A stretch of 64,000 nt of DNA, taken from Symbiodinium natans. Its lineage: Eukaryota > Sar > Dinophyceae > Suessiales > Symbiodiniaceae. The stretch lies in assembly GCA_905221605.1 (NCBI GenBank), contig CAJNDS010001591.1, forward strand, positions 308,040 through 372,039, written 5' to 3'. The position numbers and the translations under genes are program-made. The notes below the pieces were generated by a model, which ran no database searches, had not been told where the DNA came from, and worked only from the letters and a program-made list of their open reading frames with translations. Position 1 is the stretch's first letter; each line of letters begins with the position of its first letter. Shown here in pieces: positions 30,963 to 41,392 of this stretch.

Positions 30963-31294
30963 CTTGGGGACCAAATGAGCCCTAAATTTGGGGGTCATAT
31001 ACCCTATACTACTGTATTCCCTTGCAGGGCCATATGACACCAGAAGCTTGGGATGTTCCCCCTTATACTAACAGTCCTGAAAAGGGAGTTTAGACCCCCT
31101 ATTGCGTTCCCAATTCAGGGCTGTTAGTACAATGGGGAACATCCCAACCCCAAACCCCAAACCCCACACCCCAACCCCCAAACCCTAATACCCTAACCCT
31201 TAACTAAACCCTAAACCCTAAACCCTAAACCTTAGACCCCAAACCCTATAAGCCCCAAGCCCAAAGCCCTTTTAGGGTTCGTTTGGGCTCCAAG
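30963..31294. mobile_element. Family B element carrying a nested element and telomere units
   Basis: Left arm CTTGGGGACCAAATGAGCCC; right arm TTTTAGGGTTCGTTTGGGCT. The middle is interrupted by a family C element (31049-31147) and CCCTAAA units (about 31149-31260). Confidence 0.75.
31049..31147. mobile_element. Family C inverted-repeat element, nested in family B
   Basis: Ends TTGGGATGTTCCCCCTTATA and its inverse ..ATGGGGAACATCCCAA, with inner inverted ACTAACAG/CTGTTAGT. Other copies lie at 41810-41876 and 46631-46725 (truncated). Confidence 0.75.
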
Positions 31295-31303
31295 ATACGC
31301 CAC

Positions 31304-31351
31304 GGGGATCTCAGCGCGGCGCAGAAGGCCCTCTGCCAGCTTGCGAGTGGC
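31304..31351 (-). CDS. Candidate exon
   Basis: CCAG|G acceptor and GTGGCG donor enclose 16 codons, ATRKLAEGLLRRAEIP. A family B element with a nested element fills the next intron. Confidence 0.52.
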
Positions 31352-31757
31352 CTGGACCCGTGAAGCCGTTTGTGGGGTTTAGGGTTTAGGGTTTAGGGTT
31401 TAGGGTTTAGGGTTAGGGGTTTTAGGGTTTAGGGTTTAGGGGTTTGAGTTTTAGGTTTGGGGTTTGGGGTTTAGGGTCTGGGCTGGATACGCAGATGAAG
31501 CAACGCACCAGTAAACCCCGAACCTCAACCCTCTAAACCCTGAACCCCAATTAGCCTGAACCCTACAAAAAAAACCCAAAACACCTAATGAACCTGAAAG
31601 CCCTGAAAACCCTATCAACCCTTGTAAACCCCATAAACTACATACACCCCAAAAACCCTCTAAAAACCCTTCAAAAAAAGTACCGCTCCAAGGGCCTCCG
31701 GACCCCCGAGGGCCAGCAGCCAGTCGCCCACCAGCGCCCACAAGAGGAAGGGGACCC

Positions 31758-31905
31758 TGGGCATGGAGGGTTTAGGGTTTAGGGTTTGGGGTTTAGGGTT
31801 TGGGGTTTAGGGGTTTAGGGGTTTAGGGGTTTAGGGGTTTAGGGGTTTAGGGGTCTAGGGGTTTAGGGGTTTAGGGGTTTAGGGGTTTAGGGGTTTAGGG
31901 GTTGA
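31758..31905 (+). repeat. TTTAGGGG octamer array
   Basis: TTTAGGG units pass into about 13 TTTAGGGG octamers. Confidence 0.93.
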
Positions 31906-33989
31906 TTTTTCGGGCAGCCGGGTGCCGGAGAGAATACACCATCTCCTCACAGCTTGGCACCAGGCAGAAACGGAAGCCAAAGAATCCTGGCATGGGTTTA
32001 GGTGTTTAGGGTTTAGGGCTTGGGGGGGGGGGTTTAGGGTTTAGGGCTAGGGTTGCTCTAACATATCCCTTCTCAGTGCGCGCTTTCTCTGCATGTGAGC
32101 ATGTGCTGGATCCTTGCTGGCTTGAGATGTGGGGGTTTCCGACACGAGGGGTTGGGTGTTCCTATGACAAGTAAGGATTATTGCATGTGGGGGTATTTGC
32201 TTTTGGGAAGTGCCCATGTGGGCCTCGGGCTACAGAAAGCGTGCGCTGTGGATTAAAGTGTTTCGCGTTTGTTCGATGCCTCCAAACCAGCAAGCAAATG
32301 CTATACACCGCAACATGATCACACTTCTTCGGAGCCAACAGCGTCGCGGGCCGCAACAAAACAGCGCGAGGTAGGGCAACTCTGTAGACTTGCGGAACAT
32401 GCACGTTAACGCACGCGACCTGTCAACCATTCCTAGGGGTGGCGCGGGAGTCTCCTTGCATGATCGTAAGACTCAACAGCCAACTTTCAATCAGCATGAC
32501 TCCAAGGAACATGTCAGGGCCAAGCAGTGCCCTCGAAGCCCTAAGCCCTAAACCCTAAACCCCAAACCCTAAACCCTAAACCCTAAACCCTAAACGCTAA
32601 ACGCTAAACCCTACACCCCCAAAAGTTTCATTCAATGCATGCCGGGATCTCAGCAAGCCCCAGGTCACCAGGTTTCGAACCTCATGGTGGCTTCCCAAGG
32701 GACTACCGCTCCAGCATGCAGAAAATCTTCCACACGATAGCCCCTACACCGCATTACGATTTGGGGATTAGGGTTTAGGGAATAAACCTGAATCCTAAAC
32801 TTTAAACCTAAAACCCAAAACCCTAAACCCTAAGCCCACTTCCACCATCGTCGCCTGTTGCAGGCTCTGAGCATTCAGCGGCTGAATTTGGTACCTCCGG
32901 CGGCGTCACGATGATGGGCGGGCGTGGCACCTGAAGGAGTCAAGGTTTAGGGTTTAGGGTTGAGGGTTTAGGGTTTAGAGTTCAGGGTTTAGCGTTTGGG
33001 GGTTAGGGTTTAGATATTAGGGTCCCTTAGTATGGGCCCTCAAAAGGATACCCCTTATATACCCCTCATCTACCCTATGCCAACTAAGGGCCCATTCATC
33101 AGAACCCTACAAAGTGGGGGACCACATTGAGGGCCATGAACTACCCGCAGAGTCTTCTGGTCGTCCATGCTTCGCGCTATGCTTGGCAGTAGCTGTGCAA
33201 TCACTCTCGGAGGGTTTGGGAACTTGAGCGCTCGTAGCCTGGACGTGGGCTGCAGGTGGGAAGACACGACCCTAAACCCAAAACCCAAAACCCAAAACCC
33301 AAGCGCTCAGGCAGTTCGGGGGCTGTTTTGCCCGGTCGACCGCTCGTAGAGCACCTCCAGCGGGACCTTGAGAAATTTCATGAAGATTAGGTTCACCGTA
33401 AGCCCAAAACCCTAAACCCTGAACCCTGTTCATAGGGAGAGTTGAGAAGTCGGCGCATAGGCAGTGTCTTGCGAAGTTGTCCAGGCAAGGGTTTGCCCAG
33501 TGCTGCTGCTGCTGTTTCTACAAGCTCCATACCACAGTGGCAAGCCTTCAAGTGGATGATTCTGGGGCGCCGGCGCTGGGATGCCACGAAGAGGCTGCTG
33601 AAAGCCGCCAGAAGCGTCATGCTTGGCCAGGAACTCACCCAGTATACTCTAAAGACTCTAAAGCTTGTCCACGACTCAAGAATGCAAATTGCACTGCTCA
33701 ACGGAGGCTACAAGGCACATGCCGCTTCTTCCCGATTACAGCCATGGGATGCTCTCTGGCATTGCCCCCTGACTGCATCGGTGGAGCTCTGACGAAGGGC
33801 AGCGGTTACCGGCTTTGCCGGATGCCCAGCCCATGCCCACAAAAGCGCTTTTTGAGGGCGTCTTAGACTCCTCTGAACCCACCCTTCTCTGACACTGGGC
33901 GAGCCGCATCCCGTCGGAGGAGCATTACTTCGGGTTTAGGGTTTAGGGTTTAGGGTTTAGGGTTTAGGGTTTAGGGTTTAGGGTTTAGG

Positions 33990-34141
33990 ACCATTGATGC
34001 GTTTGACTCGACGCGCTCCTCCCACTGATGCGGAAGTATGCCGTGTTTTTTTCGAACGATCAGCAGGGGGACGTGGTCTGTCGCGTCTTGGTTCTTCCAC
34101 TCTTGAAACCTTCTTGCAAAGAACACAAGTGCGTCCCAGTC
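33990..34141 (-). CDS. Candidate long exon
   Basis: GCAG|G acceptor followed by about 50 open codons beginning DWDALVFFARRFQEWKNQDA. It ends next to a TTTAGGG-type block at about 33990; the exact donor is not fixed. Among the longest convincing exons of the window; family unknown. Confidence 0.55.
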
Positions 34142-35389
34142 CTGCGACAGTGCCCAGGCTACTACTGGCTTCGCCTGGTGCCGAGCGACAGAAAGCTGAC
34201 CGACTGAGGGCTAGCGGGTCTCCGGCCCACCCTGTGCAACCCCTAAACCCAAAACCCTCAAACCTGAAAACCCTAAACCCTAAACCCTAAAACCCTAAAC
34301 CCTAAAACCCTAAACCCTAAAACCCTAAACCCGAAAACCCTAAACCCTAAAACCCAAACCCCTATGATTTTTTCAGATATGGGAGATGCAGGGACCCAGG
34401 GTTTCTTCCCATTGCCCAGAGGGGCAGGAGGCCCACGGAGTCGAATTGTTTCCGCATCTTTGGGGGAGGCGCTTCGAGCGCCCTCCCCCGCCCTACGGAA
34501 TGCAAAGTGCCACAAGAGCGATGATGAATCGCGCGATCCCAATATCGCCAGAAGCTGTTTAGGGTTTAGGGTTTTTAGGTTTTAGGGTTTAGGGTTTCCC
34601 ACGTTTCGCTTGAGGAAGCTTCATCACCGGGTCTTTCTAAGTTCGCAGTTGCAGGGCCTGCCCATCCACAACAACTCCAGCAACGTCTGCTGTGGCCGCT
34701 CCGTATTTCGAGCTCTTCGAGTCAGATATACATACATATAGATATATATATATATATGTATATACATTCCTCCATATGTCTCCATCTGCTTGGACAGGTC
34801 CTGCTCGTTCTGCTCTGGGCTGCGGGTGAGCTCACCAGAGCACAAGCAAAGCTCGCTGCCGATGCTGAACCACTGAAGCAGCTTTAACTCTGATGGTCAC
34901 AAAGTCACAGACATCAAAAGACATACGTCGCACGTCTATACATAAATGTATATATATATATATATATATATAAAGCCATGCAAGTACACCCGTGAAACAT
35001 GTTCAGGATCAACCATCGCTGTAAGAACTGCGGCATTGACAAGCGGTGCACGCTCCACGCCTGGAAAAGGGGCCTCCAACCGCGTTGGCATTTTAGGGTT
35101 TAGGGTTTAGGGTTTAGGGATACGAGATTCCGATGCTGTCTTCCCTCATCACTCTGCCTGTCCTCTCTGTATCACTACACCTTTGTGCCACACAGGTGGC
35201 ACATGCTTCGTGTGCATAGCTGGTTGGGAGAGCCCTGTTCGGATTGAGGCTGCAGATAGGCCTCGCGTCCGAGAACATGAAACGGGCCGGGGATTTCTTC
35301 AGCCCTGAAGCGTTGCAACGGCTGCGCCATGGCAAGGACGACTCATTTTCGCGGTTTTAGGGTTTAGGGTGGAGGCATCACTGTCTCAC

Positions 35390-35462
35390 GGGTGAATCGA
35401 CATGCCGGCGCAAGCCAACGAATTGTCGATCAGTGCCTGAAGGGCGGATGAAGGGAGGTCAG
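35390..35462 (-). CDS. Candidate exon
   Basis: GCAG acceptor and GTGAGA donor; reads DLPSSALQALIDNSLACAGM then SIH, with split codons at both ends. Confidence 0.52.
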
Positions 35463-35758
35463 CTGCACAATCGAACGCCAAGCTACTTGGTTGTAGCAGC
35501 CCTAAACCCTAAACCCTAAACCCTAAAACCTCAACCCCAAACCCTAAACCCTAAACCCCACACCCTAAACCCTAAACCCTCATTATGGCATCATGCAGGC
35601 GAGAAGGGCAGCGACGGGCTCTTGGATGGTTTGCACATGATTTACTCTCCAATGTTTTTGTGCTGTGAGGCAGCATAATACAGGCATCTTTTATTTGAGA
35701 CGACCCTGGAGGCCCCCTGAACCCGAAACAGAAGACTGCAGATAAACTCTCTGTCAGC

Positions 35759-35816
35759 CAAGATGCGAGCCGTGAATGGTTTTGGTCATGCTTCGCAGGC
35801 TCTCTGCCAGCCTCGC
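35759..35816 (-). CDS. Candidate exon
   Basis: GAG|G acceptor and GC donor; reads ARLAESLRSMTKTIHGSHL. Confidence 0.52.
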
Positions 35817-35848
35817 CTCACAAACATGCCCGCAACATGATTGGGGAC

Positions 35849-35945
35849 TACATGAACCCCAAAAGGGTTTATGGTTCAAATATCTTAATCGGAACTGTAG
35901 TAGTGAAGGTAAATGACCCCAATTTAAGGGTTGATGAGGTCTCCA
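35849..35945. mobile_element. Family B element
   Basis: TTGGGGACTACATGAACCCC at the left; the right arm is eroded. Confidence 0.7.
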
Positions 35946-36221
35946 CGGATGTAGACGTAGACTTCTCCCCAGAAACACGCGGGATGCAACAGAATTAGCT
36001 TTTCTATGAGGGCGATTTTCAACATGGGGTCCCCTCTATGGTTCCAGGTGACGCACAGTGCTCCAAAGCTGAGCAGGCAACAAAAACCAACCAGTTCTCG
36101 ATGCCCCGGGTAGGTTCTCCCCAACACAAATTGTCACGCACTGTCTTGAAGCTTGAAGAGGTAGCTGCGCGAGCGCGAATCCGAATACGTGACCATGCAA
36201 ACAGGGGTGCAGGATCAACAA

Positions 36222-36320
36222 TTAGAGCCGTCCACTGAGCTTTCTCCGATTTGCTGCAAGTATGGGGCCAGTCGCAGACGATATGATGCCTGTTGAGCTC
36301 CGCAAACCAGCTCTTTCGTG
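36222..36320 (-). CDS. Candidate exon
   Basis: GCAG acceptor; about 33 open codons beginning TKELVCGAQQASYRLRLAPY. The donor end is approximate. Confidence 0.5.
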   Translation of the reverse strand, partial: HERAGLRSSTGIISSATGPILAANRRKLSGRL

Positions 36321-36612
36321 CTGCGAAATGGGGAGGGATCGGCCAAGACGCCTAGAACAAGTAGACGAAGATTTTGTCCCCCACCCACATTTGCAACGAA
36401 CCACGGTCGTCGGCGACTCCTACAGAGGGGGCACCCAGACATGCAAGAAATGCAGCCGGCTGAGCTTTTTGAGACCCGCCCCCCTTTCCTGGAACCCCCT
36501 TAAAACACCCCCTGCAACACCCGTCCTGGGACTCCCCCACCCCTGGAACCCTGGATCAGCGGATTTCCATGTTGACGATTAACCTACACCAAACAAACAC
36601 AACGAACGTTGA

Positions 36613-36706
36613 GAACCACATGAACCCTAAAAGGGTTTATGGTTTATATACCTTATAATCAGAACCATCGTATAGGGTATGTGATCCCCAATCTGCAGGT
36701 CCAAAC
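36613..36706. mobile_element. Family B element truncated by CCCTAAA block
   Basis: ACCACATGAACCCTAAAAGG left arm and interior, then the telomere block at 36703 replaces the right arm. Confidence 0.72.
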
Positions 36707-36797
36707 CCTAAACCCTAAACCCTAAACCCTAAACCCTAAACCCTAAACCCTAAACCCTAAACCCTAAACCCTAAACCCTAAACCCTAAAACCTAAAC
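36703..36797 (-). repeat. CCCTAAA block
   Basis: About 13 units replacing the right end of a family B element and reaching to the candidate exon at 36802. Confidence 0.95.
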
Positions 36798-36801
36798 GAA
36801 C

Positions 36802-36881
36802 AGAAACAAGATCCTCCAGACGTTGCTGGCGCACCTGTCGCTCTTCGCCCAGGAACCTTGCCGACGTATCCTCCGCCCAGC
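36802..36881 (-). CDS. Candidate exon
   Basis: AAG|G acceptor, GTTCGT donor; reads WAEDTSARFLGEERQVRQQR then LEDLVS, a charged helical segment. A CCCTAAA block follows in the intron and a TTCAGGG array precedes. Confidence 0.55.
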
Positions 36882-36884
36882 CTT

Positions 36885-37062
36885 CAGGGTTCAGGGTTCA
36901 GGGTTCAGGGTTCAGGGTTCAGGGTTTAGGGTTTAGGGTTTAGGGTTTAGGGTTTAGGGTTTAGGGTTTAGGGTTTAGGGTTTAGGGTTTAGGGTTTAGG
37001 GTTTAGGGTTTAGGGTTTAGGGTTTAGGGTTTAGGATTTATAGTTTAGGGTTTAGGGTTTAG
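36885..37062 (+). repeat. TTCAGGG then TTTAGGG block
   Basis: Six TTCAGGG units followed by about 19 TTTAGGG units. Confidence 0.95.
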
Positions 37063-37126
37063 GGCCACAAGGCAGGCGAAGGGGATGCGGGGTGGGCAGC
37101 AGAGAGTCGCACCAATTTCAGGGCCC

Positions 37127-37292
37127 ACATGTGCCCCCCCCTCTAGGGTTTCCGAAATTCGGGGTACCTTCTTGGGATCCGTATGTTAGGGAATCCTACT
37201 ATTTGGGGTCTACATTAAGGGTCCCTTACTTTCGTAACCCTAAACCCTAAACCCTAAACCCTAAACCCTAAACCCTATAACCCCCCCACATG
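37127..37292. mobile_element. Family A element split by telomere repeats
   Basis: Left arm and interior are intact to TTTCGTAA. CCCTAAA units (37236-37277) then expand at that point before the right arm resumes as AACCCCCCCACATGT. Confidence 0.8.
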
Positions 37293-37391
37293 TTCCCGAC
37301 ACCTTGGAACCGATAGAGGCGCTGCTTCCATGGTGCAGCTCGACCTGGAGTCAGAACCCAAGTCCGGCTTCACAAGCCAACTGCCACGTGT

Positions 37392-37555
37392 AGGGTTTAG
37401 GGTTTAGGGTTTAGGGTTTAGGGTTTAGGGCTTAGGGTTTAGGGTTTAGGGTTTAGGGTTTAGGGTTTAGGGTTTAGGGTTTAGGGTTTAGGGTTTAGGG
37501 TTTAGGGTTTAGGGTTTAGAGTTTGGGGTTTAGGGTGTAGGGTTTAGGGCTGGAG
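37392..37555 (+). repeat. TTTAGGG block
   Basis: About 22 units with a few single-base variants. Confidence 0.95.
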
Positions 37556-37566
37556 CCGCTCTTCCT

Positions 37567-37810
37567 GACGGACCAAATGAACTCTACGATTGGGATCACA
37601 TACCCTCTACTACTATCATCCGGACTCATCCCGATTGGGGTAGGTGAACCACAAAACCTGAGCCCTAAACCAAGAAACAAAGACTCATCTAGGCCATAGA
37701 CCCTGTTAAGTTTCATCTAGGTATATGCCTAAACCCTAAACCCTAAACCCTAAACCCTAAACCCTAGACCCTAGACCCTAAACCCTAACAGGGTTCAGTT
37801 GGTCCACAAG
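37567..37810. mobile_element. Family B element with internal CCCTAAA block
   Basis: Left arm GGACCAAATGAACTC; right arm AGGGTTCAGTTGGTCCACAAGG after telomere units at about 37730-37788. Confidence 0.65.
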
Positions 37811-39364
37811 GTCCACACGCACACTGCAAGGCTCCGGCGATGACCTCTGCTGCGGTTGCTGAAGAGCAGCCGCAAGAATGCCACAAGATGCCTTGGACGA
37901 GGGTTTAGGGCTTTTAGGGTTTTTAGGGTTTAGGGTTATAGGCTCTAGGGTTTGGGGTTTAGGGTTTAGGGTAGTTCTGTGCTCATTCGACCCTTCCTAA
38001 ACAACCATTCAAGCTGGACCCGGGTCTTCACACGGACTTCTGCTTGTGGCGAGGCGGCCAAACTAAGCCCATGCCAACACAGAAGATGATGGCCGAGGAC
38101 ATGCCTCGGAAAGACGCGTGTTTGGGGTTTAGGGTTTAGGGTTTGGGGTTTAGGGCTGTTGCATCACAGGAGGCACACCTTCCCAGAGCGTCTGCATCCT
38201 TTCATGTGATCCCGCTGCGTTTGTTCTCGCCATGCACAAAAATTGGGGACCAAATGAGGCCTCAAAGGGCTCAGGGTTCATAATACCTCACTGGGAAATA
38301 TGGTCGTATAGGGTAGACCCCTAGACCTTAAACCGTGGACCACATCTCGCTTGCGCGCATGGCGCGCCAAATCTGAGGTGGCGGCCGAGGATGGAGTTTG
38401 TGACCAGCCTTATGCGGTTGTCATGGTCAAGGCCCTAAACCCTAATCCTAAACCCTGAACCCTAAACCCCAAACCCTCAACCCGTGGATTGCAAACTGTG
38501 TCGCCACGGCTAGACACGACAAACACGACATCCTTTCTGGGAGACGTTGTCCCCATCGATAGCTGGGGTTTCTGGGGATTAGGGTTTCTAGGGTTTAGGG
38601 TTTAGGTAGGGTTTAGGGTTTTTAGGGCTTAGGATTTTCGGTTTAGGGTAGTAGTATAGTCGTTGTGGTCGCAGTATGTCGCAGTAGTCGTAGTCGTAGT
38701 TATTCTCGCAGTACCTCTGGTGATTGAAATGGAAAAACTCTAAACCCATCATAGAGCTCGCAACAAAAGAGTTTTGGTCCGGGACCGACCGACCTCCTTG
38801 GGACCAAGCGAACGCTAAAATTGGGGCCATATAAAAACCCTAAACCCTAAACCCCTAAACCCGAAACCCTAAAACCCTTTTCTACGATACTTCTTATTAA
38901 GTTAAGGTTCAGTTTAGGCCTAGTTGTCCAGTAACCTGGGGGAATTCAAGGTTAACCTTTGGAATTATAAGGGGATTCTACTACCCCAAAAAGGTTAAAG
39001 GTTACCTACTCTACTACTAGGAAGGTATATGAACCTTAAACAAGGTTCGTTTGGTCCCCAAAGTGATAGCCCCAACAGACCGCCTCTGGTATGGAAGAGC
39101 GCACACATCATATGAAACAAGCAAGGGACCCTTATTGCCATCCCTTGCCTACATGCGTTGCCATTTTAAGGTTTAGGGCCCTGGAACATGCCAGAAGTAA
39201 ACGTGACAACCGGACTCCTGCTAGTTCTGCAGCAAAGTGGCTGCGGCCCGGTGTAGATCGCTTCGATGCCAGCTATCATTTCCATCGCCTCTACTCGAAG
39301 AAACGCTCGACCCTGGTTAAACCCTAAACCCTAAACCCTAAACCCTAAACCCTAAACCCTAAAC

Positions 39365-39448
39365 CCTGCACTATCATGGCCTCCGGATCAGATTCGAAGA
39401 GGGACAGATCCGTGTCGACCTGGAAAAAGTTGCACGTGAGCAGGGCAT
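39365..39448 (-). CDS. Candidate exon
   Basis: TTCAG acceptor and GTTTAGGG donor; reads ALLTCNFFQVDTDLSLFESD then PEAMIVQ, with split codons at both ends. CCCTAAA and TTTAGGG blocks flank it. Confidence 0.56.
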
Positions 39449-39830
39449 CTGAAAGCCAGAGCAAAGAAGGCAGTTTAGGGTTTAGGGTTTAGGGTTTAGG
39501 GTTTAGGGTTTAGGGTTTAGGGTTTAGGGTTTAGGGTTTAGGGTTTAGGGTTTGGGATCGATGTCTGCATTTCGCGGCTAGCACCGTGTTGTTTAAGGCA
39601 AAGAGCGAAAGTGGGATCATGTTGCGTTCTGGCTGGCAGTTGAAAGCCCAGGTGAAAGTGACTCACATGACTCACATGACTCGCAAATCGCTTCTCGCAG
39701 AGCTGTTAGTATCACGCATAAATTAAGAAAATGGTTCACCACCAGTCTGCGGAATGCAGGGAATGTAGTCCACGCCAGTCGCTGCAAGCCGGAAACAGGC
39801 TGATAGTGCGACTCATGCTTCTCAGATCAG

Positions 39831-40054
39831 TGGGGATTCCGAAAGTAGGGGGCCCCTAATATAGACCCCCGAATAGTAAGATTCCCTTATAATAAGGACC
39901 CTGGGACCCCCAATAGGGTACCCTAAACCCTAAAACCCTAAAACCCTAAAACCCTAAAACCCTAAAACCCTAAACCCTAAAACCCTAAAACCCTAAACCC
40001 TAAACCCTAAACCCTAAACCCTAAACCCCCTACCTAGTTTCGGAAACCCCCACA
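39831..40054. mobile_element. Family A element split by telomere repeats
   Basis: Arms GGGGATTCCGAAA and TTTCGGAAACCCCCACAT enclose a telomere block opening at GGTACC|CTAAA. Confidence 0.78.
39920..40028 (-). repeat. CCCTAAA/CCCTAAAA block inside a family A element
   Basis: About 14 units, the first half as CCCTAAAA octamers. Family A arms flank it on both sides. Confidence 0.94.
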
Positions 40055-40065
40055 TCCCTGTACGC

Positions 40066-40514
40066 CCTGTGCGAGCAAGGCGCCAAAAAGTTCAGGTAGT
40101 AGTATCCCACTGTCCTCACCGCACACGGGGGTGGGGAGGTTCCTGCACGGCTCTTTTTTTAGGGTTTAGGGTTTCGGGTTTAGGGCTTATAAGGGCTTAG
40201 GATGGGGGGGGGTAAGAAACCCGAAACCCCAAAACGCGTTCCCCGAACCCGGTCCAGCGCGTGATGGAGAGCGTGTCAAGGACCTCGCGCAAGGGACTTC
40301 TCATCACTGCACAAGGCGCGTTGAAGCGCGCAGAAAGCCCTCAAACCCGATTAGCCCCCTAAACCCTAAACCCTAAACCCTAAACCCTAAGCCCTAAACC
40401 CTAAACCCTAAACCCTAAACCCTAAACCCTCTTTGCAGCTACTTCCCTCAGCTTCTGACAAACTCCAGGATGCCGCCATCGGCCATCCTTAGAATACTGG
40501 GGTCGATGGACAGG
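40066..40514 (-). CDS. Unidentified gene, three phase-consistent exons
   Basis: Exons 40514-40453 (LSIDPSILRMADGGILEFVR), 40306-40236 (MRSPLREVLDTLSITRWTGF then GER) and 40114-40066 (DSGILLPELFGALLAQ) join with matching phases (A+TG, then codon boundary). Donors are GC, GT and GC. They lie downstream of the hydrophobic exons at 41.4-43.0 kb and may be the same gene, but I could not close the join. Family not recognised. Confidence 0.55.
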
Positions 40515-40744
40515 CTGAAGCGGACAGGTAAGGGTTAGGGCTTAGGGTTTAGGCTTTAGGGTTCAGGGTTTAGGGCTAGGCCGTTTACACGGTTTGTTAG
40601 CATTGTCTTCTTTACAGGGTTCAGGGCCGTCAATAAGAAAGGCCATTTACAGGCTTCTAGTCCTGCCCAAGGGACGTCTCCACGCGCAGCGGGTGTCCGA
40701 GCAGACCACAACTGACGAAAATGACGATGGCCTCAACAAGACAT

Positions 40745-40860
40745 GGCTCTAGGGCCTAGGATAGCCCTGAAAACCCTCTGAAAGGTATTCCTAAATATGC
40801 CGATCCTCTTAATCTCAATAAGGGAAAATATAACATGTCCCAAGGGGGGCTTTTAGGACT
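40745..40860. mobile_element. Family H element
   Basis: Contains CTCAATAAGGGAAAATATAA and CATGTCCCAAGGGGGGC, as in 12138-12237. Confidence 0.65.
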
Positions 40861-41262
40861 TGGTATTTCAGGTTTAGGGTTTATAGGGTTTAGGGTTTAG
40901 AGTTTAGGTTGGCTACCAAACACCGTGCACCGTGTAAGTACCGTGACAGTACTGTTGCCATAGAATCATTGATGTAAAGGCGTGAGCAGCACTGGACGTA
41001 GGCCAGCAGTGCGCAACGTGCGATAAGAACCCGGCCCGCCATCCCCCCAGACATACAGGCAAATTGCTGACAACGCAGGGCAAATCAGGTGAAACAGTAG
41101 TGGCGCCCCCGGCGTCCCTAACAGCCCTCAACGATCCTCCTTGTGGATTTGGTCCTGACCAAGCTGCGGTAATGAAGGGACCGTGCTTTGGGGGGAAGCA
41201 TGTGGAGATGGCGTAGCCCAAGCCGGAGCCAGCGATGGTAACCTCACTGGCTGAGACGGAAG

Positions 41263-41370
41263 CGTGTGGGTTGCCGAAAATAGGGGGTACCTTTTGGGGC
41301 TTCCCATAATCAAGGATTATACTCTTTTGAGGGGGGTATATTAAGGGTACCCCTATTTGGGGAAATGCCT
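41263..41370. mobile_element. Family A element
   Basis: Diverged copy; arms GTGTGGGTTGCCGAAAA and TATTTGGGGAAATGCC. Confidence 0.65.
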
Positions 41371-41392
41371 CTGTAGATGCCGCCCAAGCTAC

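Larger units (their letters stand above)
27776..40065 (-). other. Exon-bearing mosaic, gene(s) unidentified
   Basis: Same layout as the rest. Beyond the separate entries, likely exon cores lie near 28.33, 28.4, 28.6, 29.0-29.26, 29.5, 30.15, 30.47, 30.66-30.84, 31.7, 31.95, 32.3, 32.7, 32.9, 33.35, 33.42-33.66, 34.45, 34.66, 34.85, 35.03, 35.28, 35.62, 36.1, 37.35, 38.06 (hydrophobic), 38.2, 38.4, 38.5, 39.2, 39.6 and 39.77 kb. Product families are not recognised. Confidence 0.5.

Noticed and set aside
33442..33866. Plus-strand frames of 116 and 129 codons
   Set aside because: Shadows of a minus-strand exon region (33393-33701) that ends at a GGTTCAGGG-type intron start.
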